From positions 36,131,751-36,195,750 of the forward strand of contig OX328125.1 in the NCBI GenBank assembly GCA_946811695.1: a DNA stretch of 64,000 bases, in the 5' to 3' direction. The position numbers were made by a program, and so were the translations under genes. The notes under the pieces are model-generated. The model did no database searches. It worked only from the letters and a program-made list of their open reading frames with translations, and was not told the origin of the DNA. The stretch comes from Gonocerus acuteangulatus (lineage: Eukaryota > Arthropoda > Insecta > Hemiptera > Coreidae). Positions 46,761 to 57,401 of this stretch are shown one piece after another. Position 1 is the stretch's first letter. Each line of letters opens with the position of its first letter.

Positions 46761-46907
46761 TCTTTCTGACTCGCCAATGCTCGCGCGAACAAACTGTAGA
46801 TTTTACGGCTTTTCATGTATAGACTTTCAGGTACACGTTTTATAGGTAATCTTACGCGGGGAATCCAGAAGAAGGAAACCTTCACTTGACACAAAAAAAA
46901 AAAAAAA

Positions 46908-47202
46908 ATCAATCCCGTAAGAGGCCACAAAGGCCCAGAGGAGCAGATACTGTAGTGATATCTGATTTTGCCCATACGGCAAACGAGGGAGATCGTGAGG
47001 TCAGTACTATGCTCCGGCCGCCTGATTCTCCCTTTGCAGCTACACATTAATTAATTAAAGGCCGGGCGATCCTAGAGACTATCTGGAATTTCTAATCCAA
47101 CCCTCGAACGACGACACTAGAAGATAAAAAGCATTTGTGCAAGCTCGGGTTTTGAACCCGGTTCTTCCGTTTCATAGGCGATTGCTCTACCACTGAGCAA
47201 AA
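46908..47202 (-). repeat. tRNA-derived SINE, diverged
   Basis: The minus strand has a tRNA-like head near 47202 (TGCTCAGTGGTAGAGCAATC; box B GGGTTCAAAACCCGAG) and the family body down to CTTACGGGATTGATTTTTTT. It is shorter than other copies in the middle. Confidence 0.75.
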
Positions 47203-47715
47203 AATTGTATACATTAAATTACACAAGAGGAAAAAAATAGAAATAAATAAGTAAATATTAATTAACTGTGGAAGACGGATGAATCTCCTACTAGGAGTGA
47301 TGGAGTATGCTGTGTAATAGCAACTCATTAAAAATGGGCAGCATATCATGAATAAAATGATTTCTCTCTCTTAATATTGTTATGTAGTCTATTATTAGTA
47401 TTAATATTGCTATACTGCATATTAGTATTAGTTTTAGAACAAATAGTTGTATTAGTAAGTAATATTAATGTTAGTAGTAAGCATTCACATTAGTGGCAAA
47501 AAAATAAAAAAAATAATAGAATACCAATTATCAAAATAACAGTTCATTTTCATAAATGCTGAATTGGAATTGCAGCACTGTCCTAAACACAAAATTACAA
47601 ACCCTTTCACGACATATACGTGACTCTCTAACATTAAACTTGAGGGCGGTGAGGACCCCTCTCCCCACTGAGCTTACCTCATCCCCTACTTGAAACAAAC
47701 CTCCGCTTAGCCTTA

Positions 47716-48832
47716 GGGTATGTTCATGGTGAAGATTGATTCTGCGATGCTACAATAGCTACTCCGATGAGCGCTGCCCTGATGTATTCTACATCGATGG
47801 AGGGTGTTCATGCTGACTCACCATTGCATTGGTTCTTGCTGGGAGTAAAGTAACCTTCAACAGTGAATTAGCTTTTGTTTATGAAAAAGCTCTGCTTATG
47901 TTAGTGAGAAAAAAATTACCCTTTACAATTAGTTCGCGATGTTCCTGACAAAGAAAAAGGGATCGGTTTCTTACTCGGAAAAATTAATGGAATCCTATTA
48001 ATTTTAGCGAGTTGGATAGACTAGAGTCGCTTAAATTAATATAATTCTACTAATTGCGAGTTGGATTGGCTAGAGTTTTCTTATATCTTCTTGAGCGAAT
48101 GGAGCGTAGCGCAGCGAGCGGAAACGGATATCATGTAATGCTTAATAAATGTAAAAGATCCAAAAAAGAGAGAGAGAAAAGGAATAAAATATGTTTGTTT
48201 ACAAATATCGTTGTTTGTTATCCTTCATAACCTGCAAAACAGTCAACTTTAATGCTTAATAACTTTTTTTATAGTTGAGAGAATTGATTTTGATCATATT
48301 AACCTTTTTATTAATAAATATTACTTGCCATTATCTAATATGAATTATAACCGTAGATAACGAGTCAAGTAGTAATGGATAACCAGCAAAGAACCTATAA
48401 GCTAATCAGTAAGCTTATCAGCGAGTACGAGTAACTGTAACAATAAACTGTAAAAATAAATCACTACTGCTACTTCAAAAGTAACTGGATGTGGTCATCG
48501 CAAAAAGACCCATTTTTCTTTCATCTCGACAACGAAATAACCAAAAAAGAATAATCACACAAGATGAAGTAATGAGAGAGGGTAGGTGACCTGCGCACCA
48601 GGAACCAATCACAGTCAGGCCCACATCGCGGCTTCCCATCTCACTGCGAGGAGAAAACAAAATATTTGTTCTTCCCCGCGGTCACTGCGCGGGTGCGAGA
48701 ATAGCATCGGAAGTAAGGATCGTCACTATGAACACTCCCACCTTAATACATGTGTTTGTTTTACATCGGGGCAGCGCTCATCTGAGTAGCTATCGTAGCA
48801 TCGCAGAATGAATCCTCACCATGAACGTACCC
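47716..48832. mobile_element. Harbinger-like MITE with a TTA TSD, interrupted by a hAT-like MITE
   Basis: Inverted termini begin GGGTATGTTCATGGTGA at the left; the right end (reverse complement GGGTACGTTCATGGTGA) continues the match for about 80 bp (tctgcgatgct, tagctactc, gatgagcgctgcc). TTA flanks both ends (47713-47715 and 48833-48835). A 3-bp TWA target and GG-starting termini fit PIF/Harbinger. The segment at 47820-48513 is a foreign insertion. No transposase is present. Confidence 0.8.
47820..48513 (+). mobile_element. hAT-like MITE family A, copy 3, 5'-truncated
   Basis: It enters the family at an internal point (ccattgcattggttcttgct) and runs to the normal right end (cgcaaaaagaccc). 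About 95 bp of the left end are lost. The interior agrees closely with copies 2 and 4. Because the left end is missing there is no TSD. Confidence 0.85.
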
Positions 48833-48835
48833 TTA

Positions 48836-49923
48836 GCTTTAGCTAAGTATTGAAAAATATAAAACACAAACCGGCTTGCCTGACCTCTCCAAGTCTCCGC
48901 TAGTATTTAACAAGACATGATCAGTTTTTATTGTGCTTTACGTATCGTTCATAGCGAAGGGAATTTACAAAGGGCGAAACCCTCGGGAATACTTCACTCA
49001 CAATTTCGGCAAGGAAAATTAAACTTTTCCGTCTATCTGAACAGCATATAGTGATAAATAACTCTAATTGAAAGAAACTTCAAACACGGTTTTCCCATAA
49101 AATATTTACTTGTAAACATTTATAAGGAAGGAAGTATATTAATCTTTCGAATAATCACCTTCAACTTACCACGATTTCGCAACCGTTTTCGATATATTAA
49201 AGATAATATAGAACAATGGCATCTTTAGCTGTCAATACTTCTGAGAAAGAGTTCTAGATTGAATTGACATTTTTTGAGCTCCCGAAGCATTGTATTTCAT
49301 GCTCAAATGATTTATGTCTACTACGCACGGCGAGAGAAGAATATTCAAAGACATTTCTCCATCCAGCTACAATCCTCTGTTGGAATATTTTGCCCTGGAG
49401 CTGCCTTCTGTTGTATATCATACAGGAATACATATGTAAATACAGAGGACTTCCATATAGGCTATTTATGCATTAAATATATTTCTAGCTGGAAGCCATA
49501 TTCTCGGGATCAACAATTACATCTTAACATGTAAGAGCTTTTTACAGCTATATCATTCTAGCAACACCACTTAATAATTTATATTACTACAAGGTGAGAA
49601 AAAGCAGCGTCACCGTAATTAAATTTGTGTCTGTAGACAAATTGAGTTACATAAACAATTAGTAGTAATATTTTTTTGAGATACATAAAATTACAATTAT
49701 ATATGCAATTATTATATCATGCAGAGGAATTTGCTTTGTTTACGCGGAAGTATTTTAATTTTTTTTTGGTTCATCCTGCCAAAACCCAAAGAGCTGCCAC
49801 ATCATAGAGACCTGTTATGATGACGTCATAAGGTGTTATCTTAATTAAACCTGCCAACAATGTGACGCAACAAAGCCTCTAATCTCCTTGTTTGCACTCT
49901 GACTAACACCCTTGCACACCTTA
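48836..49923. other. No gene recognised
   Basis: Overlapping open frames at 49264-49534 are not similar to each other or to anything known to me. Confidence 0.4.
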
Positions 49924-49970
49924 GTACAAGTAAATGGTACTTATGAATCATAAGTACCATTTACTTGTAC
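49924..49970. repeat. 47-bp palindrome
   Basis: GTACAAGTAAATGGTACTTATG and its exact reverse complement surround 3 bases. It directly abuts the hairpin at 49971-50101. Confidence 0.95.
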
Positions 49971-50101
49971 AGAGTTACTACTATAATTATAACAGACAAT
50001 TCTTACACACTAATGAACCACACCTACTATCGTAAGTTATGATAGTAGGTGTGGTTCATTAGTGTGTAAGAATTGTCTGTTATAATTATAGTAGTAACTC
50101 T
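49971..50101. repeat. Perfect hairpin: 60-bp arms, 11-bp loop
   Basis: Sixty bases starting AGAGTTACTACTATAATTAT are repeated exactly in reverse complement after an 11-base loop. The sequence after the hairpin (caacaggcgaaaggacgaaaac) loosely recalls PLE tails but lacks a hammerhead core. Confidence 0.95.
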
Positions 50102-50172
50102 GTTGCATCCACTAGTTATACAACAGGCGAAAGGACGAAAACATGTAGATATACAAAAATTAATAAATATGA

Positions 50173-50425
50173 TTTTAGCGTTTCCTCCCTCTTGCTCGCT
50201 TGTAACGTCGATCCGCTCGACTGTAATGTCGTCCATTGACGACACAATCGGAATATAAAAATTTCACGTTTTACAATCCTTCGGTAGATATAAAATAACG
50301 CTGATCAAATGTTATACTATGTAGATATTTATAAATTTGTCTGTCCGCTCTCTAGCATTCCCAAAAATGATCCGATTTTGATAAAGTTAGGCACAAAAAT
50401 ATGTTTTCTGATTTAAAAGGACTAT
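50173..50425 (+). mobile_element. HEL 5' part
   Basis: It starts TTTTAGCGTTTCCTCCCTC, then has tttcacgttttacaatcctt, 'tttgtctgtccgctctctagc' and 'gatccgattttgataaagtt'. The (TA)n tract is reduced. It ends where the LINE remnant begins. Confidence 0.65.
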
Positions 50426-50449
50426 GCAAGACATGAAAAAAGAAAATGT

Positions 50450-51080
50450 TAATACTATATAGCAAACATGGCACGAAGACTGGACGAACATACAAAACAA
50501 CAAACCATGGGCGTATATAAGGGTGGAGCTGAGGGGACTGCAGCCCCTCCCCCAGAAATTTTGAGTTGATCGGTAAAAATTTGTTATAAACCCTTAAAAA
50601 TAAATTAAATAAGATCACTATGTTCATAAAAAATATTTTATTTTGGGTGCGTTTTAGTTGTTTAAAACTATTCCAAGTTCTAAATTGTTAGTATTCCATA
50701 CACCGGAAATGGTCTCAGCCCCGAAATTTTCCCAGCCCCTCTAAATAAAGCCCTTTTCTATATACGCCCATGCAACAAACTGAAATCGAAAATACTATCT
50801 ACGAATGGAGCACAAGCTGCCGCAGAATAAGACGAGAAGACGTTATACAATGCAAATTACAGTTGAGACACTTTACTAGCTCACTCATATTTAATGACAA
50901 AGAATGAAAAACTTGTTTGCAGACAGTGTAACTTTTCAATGACAGTGAAAAACCTACTAATGGAATGCAAAATACGAGATCAACTAAAATTACCATTACA
51001 ACTTACAGGAACTACTGATAGAGGGTAGCCCTTTCATTAACGATATATCAACATTTTTAACACACCACAACCAACACACA
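50450..51080 (+). pseudogene. LINE ORF2 C-terminal remnant, split by a MITE
   Basis: After removal of the MITE at 50506-50772 and one TSD copy, the frame reads across the junction: an N-terminal TWHEDW-like segment, then QTEIENTIYEWSTSC and RRIRREDVIQCKLQLRHF, then (frameshifted) KLVCRQCNFSMTVKNLLMEC and KIRDQLKLPL. RR-x-x-VI-x-x-L-x-L-R-H and C-x2-C...TVK-x-LL-x-EC are the same tail motifs as in the LINE at 21.2 kb, but from a different subfamily. Stops and a frameshift inactivate it. It is older than the MITE that disrupts it. Confidence 0.75.
50506..50772. mobile_element. CATGGGCG MITE, copy 3, with an 8-bp TSD in a LINE
   Basis: The termini CATGGGCGTATATAAGG and reverse complement are bordered by CAACAAAC (50498-50505 and 50773-50780). 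It is 267 bp long. Because the flanks are LINE coding sequence, the empty site can be inferred exactly. Confidence 0.93.
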
Positions 51081-51538
51081 ACCATTTGATTCCAGGAAAA
51101 CATTTAGATTCTTAGTAGGAAGCCTCTAGAATCATTACTTCAACGGTGTAATAAAACTCTGATTGATTAAATAAGTTTAGTAATTTTTGTGTTACGTTAA
51201 CTATTGAGTAAATAATACTACAGCAAATAATGTATAGACCTGAATTATGTACACAAATCTGCAAAATTTTGTTTATGTTCTCTTTGTTGTATTTAGTGCT
51301 CTATATTACCGATTATAGTGGACATATAAATTTGTATTGTGTTTGTCGATCAAAAAAGAGTAAATCACCGTCGTTACGTAGGTCTTAAAATAATTTTTTT
51401 TTAAAAAGTTCGTTCCGTGCAATTACATTGGAGGAACGTCGCATAACGAGTATTTTAGTAAGAATATCTGAGTATGAATCGTCTAGGACGGATATCGTAC
51501 TACCGTACATTAATCACCCCCCAAAGGATAAATATATG

Positions 51539-51540
<2 letters not shown>

Positions 51541-51600
<60 letters not shown>
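51541..51600. repeat. (TA)n microsatellite
   Basis: A TA tract with TG steps at both ends. No TE association was recognised. Confidence 0.85.
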
Positions 51601-51720
51601 CGGATTCAGTCACTAAAAGGTAAAATCTTTTAATATGAGAACGGTATCTACGTAAATAAAATATTTGGGTCAGTAGAAATTTAAGTGTGTGCAAACTCAG
51701 TTAATTTATGAGCCATATTA

Positions 51721-52054
51721 CCTTGGATGTAAATCTCATAAAAACATACAAACTTTACGTAATACAAGCAAAATAATTAAAAATTGTTAAACTTAATAAC
51801 AGTAAACTAAATAAAACAATATTCATATATTTCAACCTATAGATCTAGTTCTTTATTAGTTACCAGATCATTTAGGGAACAATAAAATTACTTTCCTATT
51901 AATAATCTAGGAGGCATGACCATAAAAAAAAGAGCTGTGTTGAACAAGTAAATACAAACATAAAAGATAAGATAAAAATGTTTCTCGACTGGTAATATTC
52001 AAGCAGGAATTGGAGGACGTACAGAATAGTTTTTTTTTTTTTTGTGTTTTTTCA
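51721..52054 (+). repeat. Direct repeat R1 (partner at 53805-54158)
   Basis: About 334 bp beginning CCTTGGATGTAAATCTCATA recur nearly unchanged at 53805 in the same orientation. The similarity ends just after a T-run (ttcac). Differences are mainly one 20-bp insertion in R2 and a few substitutions. R2 starts at the outer edge of the Harbinger-type transposon. It has no LTR-like TG...CA ends. Confidence 0.9.
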
Positions 52055-52744
52055 CCATTTTGTTGTTTTTTTTTGGCAAATATTTTGATTAAGAATCTAC
52101 GCATTTTTATAAAATTAATGAACATTTTCGTTGCATCGATATCGAATGTAATAGCTACAATATTGTCTGGACGGCTAAAATTAGAGGAAAGTTATATCAT
52201 GACAATATACTACCACAACATCGTTAATCTTTTTGAATAGGAATGAATAACATAGAAATTATACAAAACATATTTTTCTATATACATTCAAAAAATGAAT
52301 CAGCAGGAACTACCTAGGAATCTGGGATCTTACCAAATACCCAGCCCAACTAGAATCTTCGCACCGGGCCACCCCCATCAGAGGCAATGAGATTTGAATG
52401 ATTGGGCCGGGTGAATAAAAACAAGTAGGACGAGTAAATATTCGTGGAGTCTCAAAAGACAAGTAAAAACTTAAATTTATGTGAATAAAACAAGTATTTA
52501 CTATTACTTGCTAGTAAATACTTGTACGGCAAGTATATACTAAGTAAACCCCCTGAACTGGCGTGAATAAGCGAAAGTAAATACTTCCGTGGCGAGTAAA
52601 TACTTGTAGATTTGCAAGTCTACCTGACCCCAGACTTGCCAGTCCGTACTTGCTATCGGGATGGCTGCATTTCTGAACCTCCGTGGTGTCAAACATTACA
52701 GAGACGGGTGAGATATATGTCCTGATGTATCAAAGAGACTATTA

Positions 52745-52980
52745 AGGTTCGAGAGTGAAAGTGTAGATTTTATTACAACCTACTTGCTCGATGAAAACAC
52801 CGATGCTCGAGGTGGAGGGTGAACAGCACGGAAAAAATGGAACTTTTTCTCAGATATGTGAGTGATCCAGGATATCAAAGTGGTGTTGCTAACGATATCG
52901 GAGTGGAAAGGTGTACTGTCAGCAAAACATTTTCGTATGTATTAGACCAGATAGTAACCAAATCATCACTCATTTTCTTC
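52745..52980 (+). pseudogene. HARBI1-like transposase N-terminal fragment
   Basis: First frame: FESESVDFITTYLLDENTD, ARGG, then a stop and frame change at the G-run near 52815. Second frame: EKMELFLRYVSDPGYQSGVA, NDIGVERCTVSKTF and VLDQIV. LRY-x-x-DPG-x-QSG-VA and the following helix-turn-helix with TVS-K belong to the N-terminal part of Harbinger (DDE) transposases. The catalytic DDE domain is missing. About 75 residues are recognisable. The stop and frame change inactivate it. Confidence 0.8.
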
Positions 52981-53019
52981 ACTGCAGTTTTCATATTGTT
53001 TAACAGTTTTTTTCATTTG

Positions 53020-53175
53020 CGAAACACTGGTTTGTTTCCCAGAGTTTTTTGAAAATTGATCGGCTAAACAGGCCCAAGCCTTTTCTTTTTCGGATGTAAT
53101 TTTTGGCAACATTGATCTACATTGCTGTAATATTTTAATAACTCTACAAAAATAACCCTACTCTCAGAAACAGAA
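53020..53175 (-). pseudogene. Harbinger SANT/Myb-like partner protein fragment
   Basis: On the minus strand one frame gives IFVELLKYYSNVDQC and, after a frame change, PKITSEKEKAWACLADQFSK, SGKQTSVSQMKKTVKQYEN. The pattern K-x(4)-AW-x-x-LA-x-F-x(6)-RT/QT-x(5)-K...W/YEN is that of the Myb/SANT-like DNA-binding protein encoded beside Harbinger transposases, which helps the transposase reach DNA. It is shortened and frameshifted. The opposite strand to the transposase is expected. Confidence 0.6.
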
Positions 53176-53424
53176 ATCGTACCGCTTTCATTCATAGCTG
53201 CAAATAATAATAAATAATAAAATGACAAACACAGCCAGGTACGACTGCCGACTACCAAGAAAAGAAAGGATGTGAGTCGCGTTGCCAAGAGGATGCAAAG
53301 GCTAGACACTCCAGGAAAGATGTGTTGCCTTGGGCCGCTACAAGTAATTACTTGCGTTCCTAGTGAACTCGGCTGACTCGCGAGTAAATACTTCAAGTAT
53401 ACTCTCGATCTGGGAAGTATACGG

Positions 53425-53695
53425 CAGAGTTGGGCAAACGTTAGCGCACGCTAAAAGCTGATACCTCTCCGCTAATTTAGCGAAACTGTAGAAAGCCAGC
53501 GCTAATAATCAGACATTTTGTAACTGTACAAAATGTTGTAACTATAGCTTAAGCTATTAGCAATTACGATATTTCATAAATAGATTAGCGGTTAGCGCAC
53601 TGCCGCCGCTAACCGCGGCGCTGGCTTTCTACAGTTTCGCTAAATTAGCGGAGAGGTATCAGCTTTTAGCGTGCGCTAACGTTTGCCCAACTCTG
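53425..53695. mobile_element. hAT MITE with canonical CAGAGTTGGGC ends and an 8-bp TSD
   Basis: The termini CAGAGTTGGGCAAACG and reverse complement extend as inverted repeats of about 78 bp. The TSD is GTATACGG (53417-53424 and 53696-53703). The start CAGRGNTGGGC is the classic hAT end. The element is 271 bp, non-coding, GC-richer than its surroundings, and lies within the Harbinger-type transposon. Confidence 0.93.
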
Positions 53696-53804
53696 GTATA
53701 CGGTAGTAAACGGTCACGAGTAAACTCTTCACTTTAATCACATCGCTTTACTTGCCCTATAAATACTTGTCACACTTTACTTGTTAGTAAATGCTCGTCC
53801 TACT

Positions 53805-54158
53805 CCTTGGATGTAAATCTCATAAAAACATACAAACTTAACTTACAAACTTAATAAAAAAAACGTAATACAAGCAAAATAATTAAAAATTGTTAAACTT
53901 AATAACAGTAAACTAAATAAAACAATATTCATATATTTCAACCTATAGATCTAGTTCTTTATTAGTTACCAGATCATTTAGGGAACAATAAAATTACTTT
54001 CCTGTTAATAATCTAGGAGGCATGACCATAAAAAAAAGAGCTGTGTTGAACAAGTAAATACAAACATAAAAGATTAGATAAAAATGTTTCTCGACTGGTG
54101 ATATTTAAGCAGGAATTGGAGGACGTACAGAATAGTTTTTTTTTGTTTGTGTTTTCAC
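53805..54158 (+). repeat. Direct repeat R2 (partner at 51721-52054)
   Basis: The same sequence as R1, with an extra 20-bp 'aacttacaaacttaataaa'-like stretch near its start. It begins at the first base after the Harbinger right terminus. Confidence 0.9.
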
Positions 54159-55119
54159 TATCGAACGCCACTGCGCAAGCGTGAAAGCCATTTTTTTTTT
54201 TGCAGTTTAGTCTCCGCTAAAGCATATTGATGCTAAAAAAATTAAAATAAATAAAATACAGACACTTCGCACTTATTTTATAGACATAATTTGATAGTTT
54301 CTTTTTTCAAAATCTAACTCTCATTAGCTTTAAGTGTTAATATACGTGGCGAAATATAAGGAAGAGAGCTCAAATTACGGCAACCATGGGGACATTAATA
54401 TTTTGGACTATAGGCAACAATTAGACAAACAAGGTAGAAACAAAAATGCAGAAGAAAAAGAAAGTGGATTTAAACTTAGCAACTCGGACGAGACTAGCTG
54501 ATGATGATAGCACCAATGACACAGTGAGGCCTTGACCAGGACAGCTATTCCCACAGGCCCAGACAATAGACCAACACCTAGGTGCGGACTCTCAAGGTCC
54601 CTGCTCTAGCTAGTCTGGAAGACTGTGGGGGTTCCTACAAGGTTAGGAATAGGCACATTCTGTTTTCCGAGGATTTCCATTCTCACACTTTCCATTCATG
54701 CAAAATTTTCACTTGAGATTGTGAAGCCTTCCTTTGAAATATAGTGATGAAGCTTTTTTCATTACTCTTATACTGTTGTTTGCTTTATACAATGCAGACA
54801 AAGATCTGAAGTCATGCTTTTTTGTCAAAGGAAGGCATGAATGGGTCGATATCAGGAGATGGGTGCTAGGGCGCTACCCCTCTTTAAAAATCATGTTCTA
54901 CCCGGCCAACATGTAAGGGAAAAGTGTTCCTAAAACGAGGAGCTGCATAACGAAGCACATTCCTCTGAAGTGACTTGTGTCCACTGCATTCCTAAGTAAT
55001 TTATTTAAACTTACCCATATAAATAAAAAAATAAAAAATGAATAATTGTACAGTTGACTCATTGAAAAGCAGAAACCGCATACAGTGCCCATGTTCGGCG
55101 CTCCTAGTAGTAGAATTAA
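54159..55119. other. No gene; second HEL-like terminus at 54918-55040
   Basis: GAGGAGCTGCATAACGAAGC and ACATTCCTC match the terminus at 15900-15960. The 54480-54680 stretch is more GC-rich and was not matched to any family or protein. Confidence 0.45.
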
Positions 55120-55127
55120 CAACCAAT

Positions 55128-55388
55128 CATGGGCGTATATAAGGGGGGGGGCAGCCCCCCACGAAATTTTGATTTGATGGTAACAATTTTATAAAACCCT
55201 TAAAAATAAATTAAATAAGATCACTTAGTTCATAAAAAAATATTTTATTTTACGTGTAATAGCGTTTTGGTTGCCTAAAACTATTCCAAGATCTAAATTT
55301 TTAGTATTCCATACCCCGGAAATGGTCTCAGCCCCCCCCCCGAAATTTTTCCAGCCCCTGCCGAAATTATTTTCTATATACGCCCATG
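55128..55388. mobile_element. CATGGGCG MITE, copy 4, with an 8-bp TSD
   Basis: It is 261 bp with perfect CATGGGCGTATATA termini. The TSD is CAACCAAT (55120-55127 and 55389-55396). Both subterminal homopolymers (G9-type and C9-type) are present. Confidence 0.93.
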
Positions 55389-55902
55389 CAACCAATTCCC
55401 GAGCCGGTTTGGCGGCTTAATTCAATTTGAACATAATACAGAGTCTGAGAGCTGGTAACGCCCTTTTCATGAAGTGTTTTATGCGCCTTGAAATTTTGCT
55501 ATAGTGAATCTCTCGGGTAGATAAGAATATATAAGAAATAAATTAGTGGAATTGTTCTTGGAATCTCTTTGAAAAACAGTTCTCTAAGCTTTCTCTTCGA
55601 TATCAAATGAGTCAGAATTCTGAGATTTCGGAACTAGTTTACATTTTATCCCGACTGGTAAGTTGCATTCCTAGAATGTGGACAGCTGTAACTTCGCATT
55701 ATTTTGTAATGTAGCTGTTATGATTGGACTGAAGATTTTTCATAATCCAAAGGACACGAAAAAAAACCGTTAGTTAAATTACTATGTATGAATATCTTGA
55801 CATATATAATTTTGTCTGTTCAAATATTATCATCATAACGGCAAATACTGTTGAAAAGTAATGCTACGTGAAAGGCAATCCGAAAGACCTATAAAGTTTA
55901 TA

Positions 55903-56685
55903 GGGTCTTTTTGCGAAGACCACATCCAGTTACTTTTGAAGTAGCAGTAGTGATTGTATCAGTGATTCAGCGCATGCGCATAACTCCTTTGCCTTCCTAT
56001 TGGAGGATTCCGATGGCCAATTGCTTTGGTTCTTGCTGGGAGTAAAGTAACCTTCAACAGTGAATTAGCTTTTGTGTATAAAAAGCTCTGTTTATGTTAG
56101 TGAGAAAAATGAGTCTTTTACAATTAGTTCGCGATGTTCCTGACAAAGAAAAAGGGATTGGTTTCTTACTCGGAAAAATTAATGGAATCCTATTAATTTT
56201 AGCGAGTTGGATAGACTAGAGTCGGTAAAATTAATGTAATTCTATTAATTGCGAGTTGGATTGACTAGGGTTTTGATATCTTCTTGAGCGAGCGGAGCGT
56301 AGCGTAGCGAGCGGAAACGCATAGCATGTAATACCTAATAAATGTAAAATATCCAAAAAAGAGAGAGAAAACGATTAAAATATGTTTGTTCACAAATAAC
56401 TTGTTTGTTATCCTTCATAACCTGCAAAACAGTCAACTTTAATGCTTAATAACTTATTTCATAGTTGAGAGAATTGATTTTGATCATATTAACCTTTTTA
56501 TTAATAAATATTCCTTGCCATTATCTAATATGAATTATAACCGTAGATAACGAGTCAAGAAGTAGTAGATAACCAGCAAAGAACCTATAAGCTAATCAGT
56601 AAGCTTATCAGCGAGTACGAGTAACTGTTATAAATTATTACTGCTACTTCAAAAGTAACTGGATGTGGTCTTCGCAAAAAGACCC
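55903..56685 (+). mobile_element. hAT-like MITE family A, copy 4, with an 8-bp TSD
   Basis: It is 783 bp, collinear with copy 2 at 42441-43226. The TSD is AGTTTATA (55895-55902 and 56686-56693). Two independent clean 8-bp TSDs in one window fix the family's ends to the base. Confidence 0.93.
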
Positions 56686-57401
56686 AGTTTATACCCTACA
56701 GATTTAGGTTAAGGTAAGTTTCGGTAAATCCACCTCACCCGGAGCGAACGAAAACGGTGCTCGATAATTCGAAATTATTGGGCTCGTTCAAATAGACAGT
56801 TTCGATTCTAAGGTTTCCAAATCACAGCAGATATAAACATTAGCATGGAAATGCGCAAACCTTGATGCATTCCCTGAGTGTTGATCTATTGACTATAAAA
56901 CTTTTTAGGAGTTTTAATTTAACAGAATACTAAATAATTAGCAGCCACAACTCAGAACATTAATCAAACAAATGGGAAGTTATGTCATCTGTCAGGTTAA
57001 AACCTTCACTAGTCATGGCTGGTTTGGCCTTGTCGGGATTGTGTTCATTTAGACTCCTGAATCCGTGGAATAGTAAAGCGATTCATCACAAAGGCAAGTA
57101 CAATTGTAACCTTCGTTCATATTTAATCATCTATATCTTCTTGTTTATTTATCCAAGATACAAGAAAAGAAAAAAAAAAACTAACATGCAGTATCTTCGC
57201 TTGTTATCATGTAATCTTTAAAATTGGTGCGATTTGTAATGTTTTACAAAGAAAGTCGTAATATTTTGTTATATAGGAAAATAAAAAAGTCCGACTTGCA
57301 GGAACTGCATCATCTTTGCGCGGTTCCGTTCTTATATCTAGACTCATTTAAAATTATTAAAATAGAAGCTGTTATTATTTTGGGTCCACATTTCTAGAAA
57401 G

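Larger units (their letters stand above)
52424..53804. mobile_element. Harbinger-type DNA transposon, degenerate, with two gene remnants
   Basis: The ends AGTAGGACGAG and reverse complement form short inverted repeats. Inside each end lie many copies of an AGTAAATACTTG-like word in both orientations. The interior keeps a transposase fragment (plus strand) and a SANT/Myb-like fragment (minus strand), the two-gene convergent layout of PIF/Harbinger elements. A hAT-type MITE has inserted at 53425-53695. The TSD could not be fixed. Confidence 0.75.

Noticed and set aside
51721..54158. LTR retrotransposon bounded by the 334-bp direct repeats
   Set aside because: The repeats lack TG...CA ends, a primer-binding site and a polypurine tract, and the DNA between them holds Harbinger genes, not gag or pol.
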